NCBI RefSeq assembly: GCF_049306965.1
Contig: NC_133193.1
Coordinates: 16,785,001 to 16,849,000 of the forward strand
DNA: 64,000 bases
Source of the DNA: Danio rerio
Lineage: Eukaryota > Chordata > Actinopteri > Cypriniformes > Danionidae
Direction: 5' to 3'
Shown: positions 26,107 through 37,656 of the stretch, one piece after another
How the letters are laid out: each line of letters starts with the position of its first letter
How positions within the stretch are numbered: position 1 is the first letter of the stretch
Notes under the pieces: model-generated
The model's input: only the letters and a program-made list of their open reading frames with translations
What the model was told of the DNA's origin: nothing
Databases searched by the model: none
Program-made: the position numbers and the translations under genes

Positions 26107-26521
26107 ACCTCAGAAATGACTGCAAACTAATAGTCTTGTTTGGTATTTCCTAACTGGATAGGTGGATGAATTAATGAAAATAGATGTCCTTCCAAGAGGA
26201 AGGGGGTGGTGGTGGGCTTAGATAGTTAGCTAGATGTCTTGTCTGCAGCAGATGTTTTTTTTTTTTAAAGTAATGGACACAACAGGCAGAAGAAGGAAAC
26301 TCACAAGAGCTGTGTCTTTGTCTTTATAGACTGGAGTGCAGCATGTGAAGTAAAATAGGAATTGCACACCTCAGCAATGACTGAGTGGTTAGAGGTTAGG
26401 TATTTCCAGAATGGATCAATGGACATGTGAATGAGTGAAAAACAGATGTCCTTCCAAAAGGAGGGGGGTGGAGGTGGGCATCGATTGTTAGATGTCTTCT
26501 CTGTTGCAGTTATTTAAATTG

Positions 26522-27933
26522 TACACTGTTAACCCTTGCTGTAGATGATGCAGTAAATTAAATAATCCTAAAGTAGCCAGTATTTTACTGTAAAATGAGT
26601 AGAATTTGTATGAAATTGTGTAGTGCAGAGAATAAATGACAGTAATTTACTTTATGTAAAATTAAAGGTAGTATCTGTGATAATAAATGGTAATTTATTG
26701 TGTATTTATATGGTGCTATTTATAGTTACATTTTATTTTACAAGAGAAAACAAGTATTTAGGCAATAACACACACATGCACAGGCTGTCTGTCGTATTCT
26801 AAGCACAAATCTGTTGCCCATTTAAGGTAGTCAGGTGTTTGATTTGTTTACGCTCCATTCTCTATCAGTTCAGATGCAGAGTCATATGTTTTAAGCCTTA
26901 AATAAGAATCTACAATGAGTGTGTAAATGTGTTCAAATATGTTGAATGGTTTCTAAAATAACGTCTGTTTATCAAATCAAATTGTTGGTTTCTTGAACTG
27001 TGCACTTGAAAGCTACATTGTTAGCTAGTTAGAATCTCACAACTTCTACATTCCATTAAAGTATATGTATTAATTGGAGAACTCTTTATTGGTTTTACTA
27101 TAATAAACAGATGCAAACAGTGTTATGTGCCTTTCTGGCAACTAAGCAGTTATTATACACAAAATCATTGAATTCCAATGTCCTCAGTTAGGTGACTTTG
27201 CACAGAAATCCTGACAGGGAATCACAAAAAATGATTCATACTGGATAGCCAGACGCAAACCTCCACTGTCAGAAATGCAAGTTGTGAAATAGTTGTTTTT
27301 AGAGCTGTGCTTCCACCTGTGAATTATATTAGAGATAAAAGAAATGTATGTTGTCGAGCTTTTTAAAGTAAATAAAAACAAATTATATATTTGGATCCTT
27401 GTTGTTGCTGACTTTTACTTTTGCAATAATAGTAAGATTTGCTTTTTGTCAAGTCAAACATGTTTCTAACCATATAGAGAATCTGTATGTTTTTTGATAT
27501 GCATATATATATATATATATTGGCTGAAAAGTCAATTGCCCCATACTATTTGGTCCCTTAACGAGTGGGGGGCACAAATGCAAACTGTTGTAATTCCCAC
27601 ATATATATATATTATGTATATTACTATTATGCTGATGAGATCAGAGCTGGGCAAATGCAGTTGATGAGATCAGGGCTGGGGTAATAAAGTTTATATTGCT
27701 GACTTCAATACTTCATTTGCATGCTTTGTTTGGACATCTCCCCTCCTCCTAAGGAGACATTATAGACAGGTAATCTTTGTCTCAATTCAGACTTGCAGAC
27801 ACATGGACTTCGTGAAGACGCTGTGTGACTGCAGATTAACCAACACGTCTCGATAAAGGAATTCTGCTTGTTTTTATGTCTCTTGGACTGGGTTCTTTCT
27901 TTTTCATTATTTAATTTTTTTTCCAACAATGTA
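26522..27933. other. gene-free spacer
   Basis: AT-rich sequence between the array edge and a Tc1 relic, with a short TA run near 27503-27520 and another TA-rich patch near 27600-27620. I see no exon or RNA gene. Confidence 0.5.
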
Positions 27934-28659
27934 CATTCACAGGCCACTTTATTAGGTACACCTTAATAGTATCAGGTTGGACCCCCTTTTGCCTTCAGAA
28001 CGGCCTTAATCCTTCGTGGCATAGGTTCAACAAGGTACTGGAAATATTCCTCTGAGATTTTGGTCCATATTGACATGATAGCATCATGCAGTTTCTGCAG
28101 ATTTGTCAGCTGCACATCCATGATACAAATCTCCTGTTTCACCACATCCCAAAGGTGCTCTTTTGAATTGAGATGTGGTGACTGTGGAGATCTTTTGAGT
28201 ACAGTGAACTAATTGTCATGTTCAAGAAACCAGTCTGAGATTATTCATGCTTTATGACATTATGTGTTATCCTACTGGAAGCAGCCATTAGAAGACGGGT
28301 CATAAAAGGATGGCCCATCCAGCTCAAAGTTGGACGTTGTGCATTCAGAACTGCCGCTCACTGGATATTTTCTCTTTTTCAGACCATTCTCTGTGAACCC
28401 TAGAGATGGTTGTGGTGAAAATCCTAGTAGATCAGGAGTTCCTGAAATACTCAGACCAGCCCATCTGGCACCAACAATCATGCCACTTTTAAAGTCACTT
28501 AAATGACCTTTCTTCTGCATTTTGATGCTTGGTTTGAACTGCAGCAGATCGTCTTGACCATGTCTACATGCATTGAGTTGCTGTCATGTGATTAACTGAT
28601 TAGAAATTTGCATTAACGAGCAGTTGGACATGTGTACCTAATAAAGTGGCCTATGAGTG
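27934..28659 (-). mobile_element. Tc1/mariner relic
   Basis: TA target copies (27932-27933, 28660-28661) flank inverted ends containing GGCCACTTTATTAGGTACAC on the left and its complement on the right. The minus strand retains a transposase N-terminal fragment (28272-28520, with a GMIVGARWAGLSIS-type helix-turn-helix region); the catalytic part is gone. At 726 bp it is an internally deleted sister of the element at 35016-36182. It lies just beyond the endouc polyadenylation signals. Confidence 0.85.
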
Positions 28660-28699
28660 TACTATACATGTATGTAGCCGAGAGTGAGCGAGAAAGAGT

Positions 28700-28724
28700 T
28701 TTATTGAGTAATTCTTGATTTATT
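28700..28724 (-). terminator. candidate polyadenylation signals for endouc
   Basis: Two AATAAA hexamers on the minus strand (28700-28705 and 28719-28724) lie about 390-410 bp after the stop codon and just before the Tc1 relic. Signal motif only; the cleavage site was not determined. Confidence 0.4.
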
Positions 28725-29110
28725 GATTCTGTAAAAAATAAAAGTATGTAAACGGTTATGTGCTTTTTTTTCCATAACCAATTATGCATAAAACAACAGT
28801 CAGAATCAAAATACGTGAATACATTTTAAAAAAATGACCATATCAAAGTCAATTCTGATTAAACACTATAAGCATGCTAGTATTTAAAACTTACTGTTTT
28901 TAACTGTAAAAGCATTCTGAAGTTGACCAAATTAGCAAAATGTATCTCGCAAAGTAAACAAGCATCTAAAATGAAGACATCTGCAATACAAAATAAATGT
29001 TCAAAGTGGCTCTGGACCAAAGTGTCAGCTAAAAGACTAAATGTAAATGTCTCTGTATTAAAAACTAAGATATGCCTTTATAACTTGTGAACAGCTACAG
29101 TATGTGTGGT

Positions 29111-29371
29111 CTACATGTGTCTGTTGTTGCTGCTCAGCAGTTTAGGGTAGGCCGTCCCAATACAGCGACCATGTCTGTGCACCACCATCTCCAGCTGGTA
29201 CTCGTCCAGATTGACAACGGCGGTGGTGGTCTTCTCAGTGGACGTCAGGAATAGGATGGTAAAAACGGCCATTTCAAACTCAGGGCTCACACCCACAAAT
29301 GCACTCGCCACTGGCTTGACCAAACCGTGCCAGCTGAACTGCACATTCAACACATGGTCATCCGCATCAGG
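29111..29371 (-). CDS. endouc: endouc coding exon 8 (catalytic lysine, stop)
   Basis: Encodes residues 224-309 and the TAG stop. Contains Lys242 and the GVSPEFE motif of the EndoU fold. Acceptor CTCCATGCAG. Confidence 0.93.
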   Translation of the reverse strand, partial: PDADDHVLNVQFSWHGLVKPVASAFVGVSPEFEMAVFTILFLTSTEKTTTAVVNLDEYQLEMVVHRHGRCIGTAYPKLLSSNNRHM

Positions 29372-32300
29372 CTGCATGGAGGAAATGAACAGAACAAGAA
29401 CAGATTCAGCAGAGCCTGTACACAGAACAATCAAATCAATTACAGAGAGGACGACAAACCAACTAAAGGCCCCATTTACTCCTTCATTTTGTTTTAGTCA
29501 GGGTAAAAGGAAGTGGGAAAGGGGTATACTGTACTTTAATGAACATCACAATGATTTTAGGGATGCACTGATCCTGATTTTTGGCCAGATTTAAAAAATG
29601 CAGACAACAGGGGAACTTCAAGTATCACATCAGGTAGAACAGTGGTTCTCAAAGTGGGGGTCGTGGGACAATGACAAGGGTGATTTCGCTTGGTGATTTC
29701 CAAAGCTTAAATAAATTTTATTAAACTATTTGAATTACCATATTTTATTCATGACCCACAGGAGATAGTTAATAGTTGCGTTAAAGAAACAACAACAAAC
29801 AAACAAAATTCAGCCTTCAATGTTTATATTAAAAAGTAATTAGATTAATAAATGACTATAAAAAACATCAGATGGTTATTAGACTGTTGCATTTTTGTGT
29901 TGTCAGTATACTCATGTTTATATGCCTATAGTTGTATCAGCAATGTTGATATATTTACAGTATAGCCACCTTGAAAAATGGAGGTCGCAAGTCACTGACA
30001 TGGTTATTTTGGGGGTCGTGGGCTGAAAAGTTTGGGAATCCCTGATGTAGAAAGCATTCAAACCCTCAGGGCCCACTATAGAGTACCAAATGGCTGAAAA
30101 CATCTAAAACTTGATCATTGTGATCATGTGATGGTGTTTTTCTTATCAGGCCAATTAAGTTGACATTAAAAATAAGTAAATATCAGCTAATACTGATAGA
30201 CCTGTTAATATATTGTGCATTACTGCCTGATATTGTTCACAATAACATCAAACTTTCATATATTCAGAGTATATTGAGGCCTTTAAAAAAGAGGAACAGA
30301 CTTTATTTAAATGTTGAAATAAAAGTAGTACCACATCATTGGCTCTGGCTTTGTAGCCCTTGTAATCAAGGAGATTCTGTTTCTCCTGCAGGTAAAACTG
30401 GACCCAGTTGTGAAGCCCCATGATTTCTCTGCCAAACTTGGTTTCACCGACAAACACATGCTCGAACCCACTGGAGTCCTCCCTGGTTTGATGAAAGGGA
30501 TGATTTTTATAATTAGAGCAGAAAACATACACAAGACTTGTCATGCTTTGTCATGAAAGCAAAGGTGAAAGAGGGGAAATATTGATACATCACAGCATCA
30601 CAATCTTTTCTATCATAATCCAGCTAAATTATATCAATAAATAGACAGCCATATCAAAATATTGTAAACATTATATTATGCAATTTGGTTGAATATTAAA
30701 ATGATTACTTTTTCTCACATTCTAGAGTTTCTGATGAATTTTTCCCCACAGTTGCAAGATTAAAACTCAAAATATGACTTTTCCTTGCAATTTTGAATTT
30801 ATATCTTGTAATTCTGAGTAAATATTTTGCAATTCTGATGTTTTTTTCCTCACATTCGCAAGATAAAAACACTTTAAAAAATTACTTTCTAGCAATTTTG
30901 AATGAACATTTTGTAATTCTGAGTTTATATCTTGCAATTGTGATGTTTTTTTCTCAGTTGCAAGATTAAAACTCAAAAATCTGATGTTTTTCTTTTGCAA
31001 TTTTGAATTTATATCTTGTCATTGTGATGTTTTTTTTTTCTTACAGTCGAAAGATAAAAACTCAAAAATATGACTTTTTTTTGCAATTTTGAATTTATAT
31101 CTTGTAATTTAGAGTTTATATCTTGCAATTCTGATGTTTTTTTCCTCACAGTCGCAAGATAAATACTTAAAAAAATGCTAAAAAGTCTTTTTTTTTATTA
31201 ACATTTTATAATTCTGAGTTTATATTTAGCAATTCAGATGTTTTATTTTTCAAAGTTGCAAGATAAACTCAATTACTTCCTTGCCATTTTGAATGTACAT
31301 TTTGCAATTAGGTTTATATACATTTATAGTACAATTCCAGCTTTTTTCTTATGATTGCAAAATAAAGCTTAGAATTCAGAGTTCGTCTTGCGTTTTTGAG
31401 CTTATATCTTTGTATTCTCAGATTACATCATGCAATTCTGAAGAAAAAACTATAGGCCCTATCATACACCTGGCACAATAAGGCACAAGACGTGTATGGC
31501 ATGATTTGTTGCTATTTTCAGACCAGCACTACCCTAATTTTCACGTTTTGCACCACATTGTTTAAATGGTAAATCTATTTACGCCACTTTGTGGACTCAT
31601 GGGTGTTCCGGTCTGTTAAGGCGCGTTGTTGGCACGTTGCTATTTTGAGAAACTGAGATAGACTGCGCCGTTGACTATCTAAAAGTTGGTCTGAAGTGCA
31701 GCACAGAGGGCATTGGTTATGCGCCTATGTGGGTTCAAATCCTAAAACATTACCTACATGCTTTCATATCGGGGGGCTTTTTCAGTTTATTCATGACAAT
31801 TTGCATTTGTATAATGTTATTATTATTAGCAGCATTATTTATTATATGCATATTTTTATTTATTTGAATAAAAACAAGCTTGGATTTGTCCACATTGTCC
31901 ACATATTCATTTATTTATTCAAACGGAATTTAGAAATAGTTTTGAAACAAATCTTTGCAATTAACAAACTAAATAAATATGTAGGCTGATGGATGTCTTT
32001 AGTGGAGTGTGTGCAACACTGTTTTCTTATCTATGAAAGTAAAGGAGAAAAGAGTGAAAGCAAAGTAAAGAGAAAGTAAAAAGGCAGAATGGAGGGGGCT
32101 CGTTCTTTATCCTCACTCTACAGACGCTGTTTAACTGTTTTTTCACTAGAGAACCGTACAGTTTATCCACTTATAAAGTCCGCCATGCAAATAGCAAATG
32201 CGCTATGGCACAACACAAATGACTCTTAAAAGGAATGGGAGATGAGACTCTGATTGAATGAATGCATGTTATGCTCAAAACACACCCAGAACTCATTAAG

Positions 32301-34936
32301 AGAATAAGCACAACCCTGTTAGACCATGCACCATGCGGCAAACCATACATAAATTTTTTATCCTTAAAATAGCAAAAGTGGATTTGGACATGCCCTGTCT
32401 GCATTGCAATCTGTTAACTCAATGCACTCATCAGCTTAGTCAAATTTGCAAGATATAAATTAGCAATTTGGAAAATGTCATCTTATTTTTATTTTCACTT
32501 ACCCTCCGTTTCTCTCTCTATGATACAGGCGGAACCACATGTAGTACAGCTGACTCTTAAACTGTCTCAGATCCGAGCGGGATTTTCCCTTTCCAATCAG
32601 GTACTGGTGGGCTCGCTGAGGAAATGCAAACATGATTTAACATAGGACTGAACCCACTGAACTCGTGACCCATAATCATCATCATACGCCCTTCCACATT
32701 CCTCTCCCATTTTTATAATATGCCGCTTCCAAGAACAGGGTGTGGAAGGGAACAACCACAATATTTTGGTTAGCAACGGAAAAAAGGTGAATCTTCTCTT
32801 TATAATAAAACTTTGATAGCTTTCTTTTTTTATTCCTTTCAAATACAAAAGAAGGAGATGCATTCTCTTAGGGTAAAGGGAATAGTTTGATTTATACAAG
32901 GTGAATTTCTACAATACCTTCATGACTGCTGTTTCTAAGATAGCATCCAGAAAGGAGTTATTTTCGGTCACTTCTTCAGCGGTCACTCTCTCTGCCACAC
33001 CAGTGGACCTCTCATAGTTGTCCAAAAGCTTCATAAAACCTGTTGTTTTAAATCACCATTTACCAGCATCAGGGAGAAGAATAAAAAAAGAAGAATCACG
33101 TCTGGAAATTTTGGTGTGTAAATTACACATTAACAAACCTATTTTTGAAAATAAAACATTTTCTTGTTTAGTCTGATCTGTACTTAAAATATATTAAATG
33201 AGCAGTCTGAATCAGTGTTTCTCAACCATGTTCCTAGAGGACCACCAACACTGCATGTTTTGGACATCTCCTTTGTCTGTCACACCCAATACAGGTCTTT
33301 CAGTTAAAAGCTAAGGAGCTGATGATCAGACTCAGGGGTGTTTGCTTAAAGAAACTTGAAAAATGTGCAGAGCTGGTGGTCCTCCAGGAAGTTCAGGAAC
33401 ATGGTAGAAAAACACTGTTCTAAATTGTATTATATTGAAATGAAATCAAAGAGGGAAAATCAATACCTTTTAAGACCTTAAGATTCTTTCCATACATCTT
33501 AAGATGTCATCATTATTTTACTGTAAGTTTCAACCGGTAATGACATTTGAACTTACAGTATATTTACTAAATACTGATTGTAAGAAACTAATCTTAAACT
33601 AAAACATTATATATACACTGAATTGAAACGCTAATCCAGCAGGAGACACCTACTGACCAGCAGAAATAACCTTGGTTACTGAAGAAAGTAAAACAATGTG
33701 ATGTCTAATAGAGCAGGATTTGATCAGTTTCATAAACTATCCCCATATTAGCATCCCAATATTCAGATTAAATTCAGGCAAGCTTTAGCATACAACTATA
33801 CTTTGCATAATCAAAAACCATACAAAATGGAATACCTTGTAAAATAGATCAAATTTAATATTTTAAGGGCTTTTAATTTCTCTATGTAGAGTTTTAATAC
33901 TTTTTAAAACCCTGTGGACACCCTGTTAATTTTTATTATTGTTATATATTTAAATCTATTTTATATATTTTTTATACTGGCTGCTAACAAATGGGTAAAG
34001 CCCACTGAGATGCTTAAATATAGTGATTTAATATTTCATCAGATAGTTCTTGTTCACAAGATTTTTGATTTATAATCTATGAAAGATCTGTAAACCTTCC
34101 TTTGGTAGAAATATTGACAATGCATGCAACTAGTATTATTTGCTAAAATATTTGTCAGAATATTTATAAATATTTTAATGCTGTCTTGCCTTTTTTTTTT
34201 GGTATGTAAATAATTTCAGTCTTAAACTTTATTATTCTGCTCAATCCATTTTTCCAAAATATGTGATAGAATTGACAGGCATTGCTGTTTCATATGAACA
34301 TTCAAATGTTTGGTAATGTTGCACCAGGCAACAATTAAACAAATGGATAATTTCATAAATCACGAGAAAAGACTGAATTCCCTGTAACAGTTCCAGCAGT
34401 TGATTGTAAGATTAACTGCCTGCCTAAAACACAGCTGTTTCTTGGCGTGTCTCCTTTAAATCATCTGAGCACAGATCTCTGTACAAACTGTTTTGCAAAC
34501 TGACAAAATAAATAAATGTGGCTAGTCTCTTAGGTGTTATTTCAGGAAATATAAAGAAAAGAACATACGTGCATAAGTGGTAATAGAGCTCAGTTTGGCC
34601 TCATCGACATTAACAAACAGTGGTGATGAGGCATGGTCTACCACATTTGTGCTTCCCTGTGGTATGTAACCAGCTTTGCCCTAAAAGAAATGCAAGATGC
34701 TTTACTGTCATGACCTGTCACCGTAGTTACTATTCAGGGGGTAAAAAAAATACTGAAACCTGTAGTGAGATGTTGTAATTAGTCAGAGGCTCCATGCGAT
34801 TTACATCCAGCTTCCAGAGCTCATTAAAAATATTCGAAAGCTCCTGGTTCACAGTTTGACTGAGAATGTAAGGGGAAAAGTTAATTGCATTAAATGTTGT
34901 TGTATAAATTGTACATAAAAAGCTTTCACATAAAGC

Positions 34937-35016
<80 letters not shown>

Positions 35017-36266
35017 TCATCGGCCACTTTATTAGGTACACCTGTCCAACTGCTTGTAATGCAAATAGAAAGGCATGTAGACATGGTCAAGATGATCTGC
35101 TGCAGTTCAAACTGAGCATCAGAATGGGGGAAGAAAGATGATTTAAGTGACCATGAACGTGGCATGATTGTTGGCGTCAGACTGGCTAGTCTGAGTATTT
35201 CAGAAACTGTTGATCTACTGACATTTTCAAGCACAACCATCTCTAAGGTTTACAGAGAATGGTCTGAAAAAGAGAAAATATCCAGTGAGCGGCAGTTCTG
35301 TGGGAGCAACTGCCTTGTTTATGCCAGAAGTCAGAGGAGAATGGCCAGACTGGTACGAGCTGATAGAAAGGCACCAGTAAGTCAAATAACCACTCGTTTC
35401 AACCGAGGTATGCAGAAGAGCATCTCTGAATGCACAACATGTCCAACCTTGAGGTTGATGGGCTACAACAGCAGCAGCAGACCACACCGGGTGCCACCCC
35501 TGTCAACTAAGAGCAGGAAACTAAGACTACAATTCGCAGAGACTCACCAAAATTGGACAATAGATGGGAAAACATTGCCTGGTCTGATGAGTCTCGATTT
35601 CTGCTGCGACATTCGGATGGTAGGGTCAGAATTTGGTGTCAACAACATGAAAACATCAATCCATCCAGCCTTGTATCAATGGTTCAGGCTGGTGGTGGTG
35701 GTGTAATGGTGTGGGGGATATTTTCTTGCCACACTTTGGGGCCATTAGTACCAATTGAGCATCATGTCAACACCACAGCCTACTTGAGAATTGCTGCTGA
35801 CCATGTCCATTCCCTTATTACCACGGTGTACCCATCTTCTGATGGCTACATCCAGCAGGATAACGCGCTATGTCATAAAGCGCAAATCATCTCAGACTGG
35901 TTTCTTGAACATGACAATGAGTTCACTGTACTCAAATGGCCTCCACAGTCTCCAGATCGCAATCCAATAGAGCCCCTTGGGGATGTGATGGAATGGGAGA
36001 TTCACATCATGGACAAATCTGCAGCAACTACGTAATGCTTTCATGTCAATATGGACAAAAATCTCAGAGGAATTTTCCATTACCTTGATGAATTTATGCC
36101 ACAAAGGATTAAGGCTGTTTTTAAGGTAAAAGTCCAACCTGTTACTAGTAAGGTGTACCTAATAAAGTGCCTAATATATGGGTACAATAATTTACCTTGA
36201 TGCATCAGTGAGCGTAAACAGTGACAACAGCACAGGGATCCATCCAAAATCATATCTGTAACATGT

Positions 36267-36319
<53 letters not shown>

Positions 36320-36629
36320 AATGTATACAAATTATGTCGTTAGAATTATATAAAGATGTAATTTAAGCGGACAAAAGTTAATCTCATCCTGGAATTTACA
36401 GTTTAGAGAAATGCTGTAAAAGTTAAGTTTGCATAGAGAATATACAAAATAAGTAAACAAAATAATTAACACCAATTTAGAAGGTTACAAAAGCAAGACA
36501 AATCTTAACCACGTCAAGCTTAATGCCCTTTGGTAAAAAAAATAATGATAATAAAAACATTCTGCTTTTAAAACAAGTCAAAAGATTTAGTTGAAGAAAA
36601 AACAAGTTTTCCACATACCCCCTGGCCAT
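29111..36629 (-). CDS. endouc: EndoU-family poly(U)-specific endoribonuclease, complete gene
   Basis: Eight coding exons on the minus strand: 36619-36629, 36196-36255, 34760-34859, 34569-34680, 32918-33039, 32503-32615, 30332-30482, 29111-29371. All phases join, giving 930 bp and 309 residues. EndoU enzymes cut single-stranded RNA at uridylates with Mn2+, leaving 2',3'-cyclic phosphate. Residues about 1-24 form a hydrophobic leader ([13 protein letters not shown]), implying entry to the secretory pathway. The XendoU domain covers about 25-300. It includes the [10 protein letters not shown] and SLQGKAGY motifs, FEHVFVGE (His181, Glu186), GLHNW (His197) and Lys242 in WHGLVKP, matching the family's catalytic His/His/Lys, plus the conserved SPEFE. 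The start ATG sits in a good context (ACCATGG). No somatomedin-B domain is present, unlike longer family members. The 'c' paralogue symbol rests on length and remembered similarity; the family call is firm. Confidence 0.93.
29640..30044. mobile_element. non-autonomous hAT element in endouc intron 7
   Basis: Left end CAGTGGTTCTCAAAG and right end TTTGGGAATCCCTG are imperfect inverted repeats of hAT type. Flanks AGGTAGAA (29632-29639) and ATGTAGAA (30045-30052) match at 7 of 8 positions, fitting the 8-bp hAT target duplication. No transposase frame. Confidence 0.82.
30332..30482 (-). CDS. endouc: endouc coding exon 7 (catalytic histidines)
   Basis: Encodes residues 173-223 with GFEHVFVGE and GLHNW, so it carries His181, Glu186 and His197. 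Donor GTACTA is weaker than the others but keeps phase with exon 8. Confidence 0.9.
30720..31460 (+). repeat. degenerate tandem repeat in endouc intron 6
   Basis: Successive diverged copies of a roughly 100-bp AT-rich unit, with GTTGCAAGAT(T)AAAACTC, CAATTTTGAATTTATATCTTG and CAATTCTGATGTTTTTTTC as recurring blocks. Copies become poorer towards the right. Confidence 0.75.
31454..32160. repeat. dispersed-repeat-like segment in endouc intron 6
   Basis: Starts GGCCCTATCATACACCTGGC, which resembles the end of a common zebrafish DNA repeat as I remember it. No matching right end was found, so extent and class are uncertain. Confidence 0.35.
32503..32615 (-). CDS. endouc: endouc coding exon 6
   Basis: Encodes residues 136-172 plus part of Gly173 ([16 protein letters not shown]). 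Acceptor TTCCTCAG, strong donor GTAAGTG. Confidence 0.93.
32918..33039 (-). CDS. endouc: endouc coding exon 5
   Basis: Encodes residues 95-135 ([13 protein letters not shown], then an acidic helix region). Acceptor AACAACAG, donor GTATTG. Confidence 0.92.
33213..33417. mobile_element. palindromic hAT-type MITE in endouc intron 4
   Basis: Left half CAGTGTTTCTCAACC with GGACCACCA, and right half CTGGTGGTCCTCCAGGAA with AAAAACACTG, are inverted copies. Flanking octamers GTCTGAAT and TTCTAAAT agree at 6 of 8 positions. Confidence 0.78.
34569..34680 (-). CDS. endouc: endouc coding exon 4
   Basis: Encodes residues 58-94 plus one base of Arg95, starting GKAGYIPQG. Acceptor CTTTTAG, donor GTATGT. 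Confidence 0.92.
34760..34859 (-). CDS. endouc: endouc coding exon 3
   Basis: Encodes residues 25-57, the start of the XendoU domain ([10 protein letters not shown]). Acceptor TTCTCAG, donor GTTTCAG. Confidence 0.92.
34939..35015. repeat. TA microsatellite
   Basis: Uninterrupted TA dinucleotides of about 77 bp directly abutting the Tc1 element, whose TA target lies at the end of the run. Confidence 0.95.
35016..36182 (+). mobile_element. Tc1/mariner element with decayed transposase, endouc intron 2
   Basis: Inverted ends contain GGCCACTTTATTAGGTACAC (left) and its near complement (right); TA flanks both ends (35014-35015, 36183-36184). The plus strand encodes a Tc1 transposase in two overlapping frames, 35164-35706 and 35553-36035. 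The paired-type helix-turn-helix part ([12 protein letters not shown]) is in the first. The catalytic [15 protein letters not shown] and SPDRNPIE motifs (D, D, E) are in the second. One frameshift near 35555-35570 separates them, so it is inactive as it stands. The 1167-bp length is near that of a complete Tc1-like element. It is the intact-length relative of 27934-28659. Confidence 0.92.
36196..36255 (-). CDS. endouc: endouc coding exon 2 (signal peptide)
   Basis: Encodes residues about 5-24, the hydrophobic leader. The acceptor TTACAG lies a few bases after a TG-repeat tract. The donor GTAAAT is followed 13 bp on by the end of a Tc1 element. Confidence 0.88.
36269..36315. repeat. CA microsatellite next to a splice acceptor
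   Basis: About 23 CA units, reading as TG repeats in the endouc transcript, ending 13 bp before the exon 2 boundary. Confidence 0.95.
36619..36629 (-). CDS. endouc: endouc coding exon 1
   Basis: Only 11 coding bases (Met-Ala-Arg plus two bases of Gly4), followed by donor GTATGTGG. The start is fixed by the ACCATGG context and by phase match to exon 2. Confidence 0.8.
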
Positions 36630-36852
36630 GGTGGTTGGTATAATGCGCGTGCACAGATGAACGCGAAGTATTTGTGTGGTTTTTCCTCTTTTGTTGAAGG
36701 TCTTACACTAAAGCTCACACAGTGAAGTGGCCCCTGGTGAAGCTCTCATGCCTGAATACACTCAAATGCATTCACCGAGTCAATCCATCTCTGCCACAGC
36801 AGTAGAAAAGACTGAGGGATAGACGGGAAAAGCACTTCAAACTAGAGCTTTG

Positions 36853-36863
36853 GGGGGCGGGGC
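36853..36863 (-). promoter_or_regulatory. possible GC box upstream of endouc
   Basis: A GGGGGCGGGGC Sp1-like motif about 225 bp upstream of the start codon in an otherwise AT-rich region. It is a motif match only; no TATA box or start site could be fixed. Confidence 0.25.
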
Positions 36864-37571
36864 ATATTGGAAGTCGAGGAAGAGACTTTAACAAAGTTAT
36901 TTTTAACTGGTTTATCGGATATTAATCATACAGAACTTTTCTAAAGCTGTGAGCTGCTATAATAACCAATATTAGGTATTGGTTTTGTTTTCCAGGTTAT
37001 CCTTCTAGAGCTTTAGTTAGGTTTAGAAACCGGTGTCTCCATCTATCGCTTTCAGGCACGTTACAACAAACATGAAACGTTCTTCTAACGTTATATTTTA
37101 AAGAGACAAAAATAGTGCGTCTTGTTTAGGATTTTTTTTTATTTTATTGCAATCAGAAAACAACTTTAAACAACGCAAAAATAGCTTAAAAAGAACGTAA
37201 AACAAGTCGATAAACTTATGCAAACATAGTGTTAAACATAACACTGAACGTTTTCAACATTAAAATATTACTCTCTCAAGTACACGTTAGTTACAATTTC
37301 ATAATATCTAGATTCATTTCTCTGAAACCAGTCATAGTAATATACCCCACATGAAAAAAAGTACTTCATAATAAATTTAGTTTTTGAACCAAGTTCTTGC
37401 ACTCATTTTCTGTGATTCTTTAGTTGCTGAAGTAGTACATTAGCAATGTTTATCAACATTTTTTCAACAACTATTGTACTACTCATTTAGTGTAAGATTA
37501 TGGATGTAACAGATGTGAAATTGCCACTTGTGTGACTTTGGTAAATCAAATCAAATTGTTTGAAAACATTG

Positions 37572-37573
<2 letters not shown>

Positions 37574-37643
<70 letters not shown>

Positions 37644-37656
37644 NTGTGTGTGTGTN

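Larger units (their letters stand above)
2160..26521 (+). repeat. complex tandem array (macrosatellite-like) with exon-like units
   Basis: A single family of related units fills about 24 kb, minus its insertions. Recurrent blocks include one starting ATTGGCATGGAGCATGTGG, one starting ATTAGACTGGGGCATGTGG, one starting GTAATGGAACCACAACAGAC, and one ending GAGCTCAGGAAGCAG followed by GTAGAACTG. Junctions are pyrimidine tracts ending in CAG (TTTCTCTTTGGCAG, TTTTTCTTTTTCAG, TTTGTCTTTTGCAG), so every unit looks like a small exon after a splice acceptor. Two measured units near the right end are 135 and 126 bp (25670-25804, 25805-25930). Spacers starting GTAG and ending CAG are 36 bp (25769-25804) or about 92 bp (4657-4748). 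Most units carry stops in all frames, so this is read as a repeat, not a gene. The many short open frames on both strands are shadows. Insertions at 10995-16080, 17758-19010, about 21706-23470 and 24314-24716 interrupt it. I do not recognise the family. Confidence 0.85.

Noticed and set aside
2160-26521. CRISPR-like regular repeats
   Set aside because: Units are 120 bp and longer, diverged, and adjoin without unique spacers of fixed size, in a vertebrate genome.
29211-29594. 127-codon plus-strand frame
   Set aside because: It is antisense to endouc exon 8, which has a full family match and correct splice sites.
34730-35240. Open frames rich in Ile-Tyr repeats near 35 kb (and similar ones at 37.5 kb and 44.6 kb)
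   Set aside because: They are translations of TA microsatellites.
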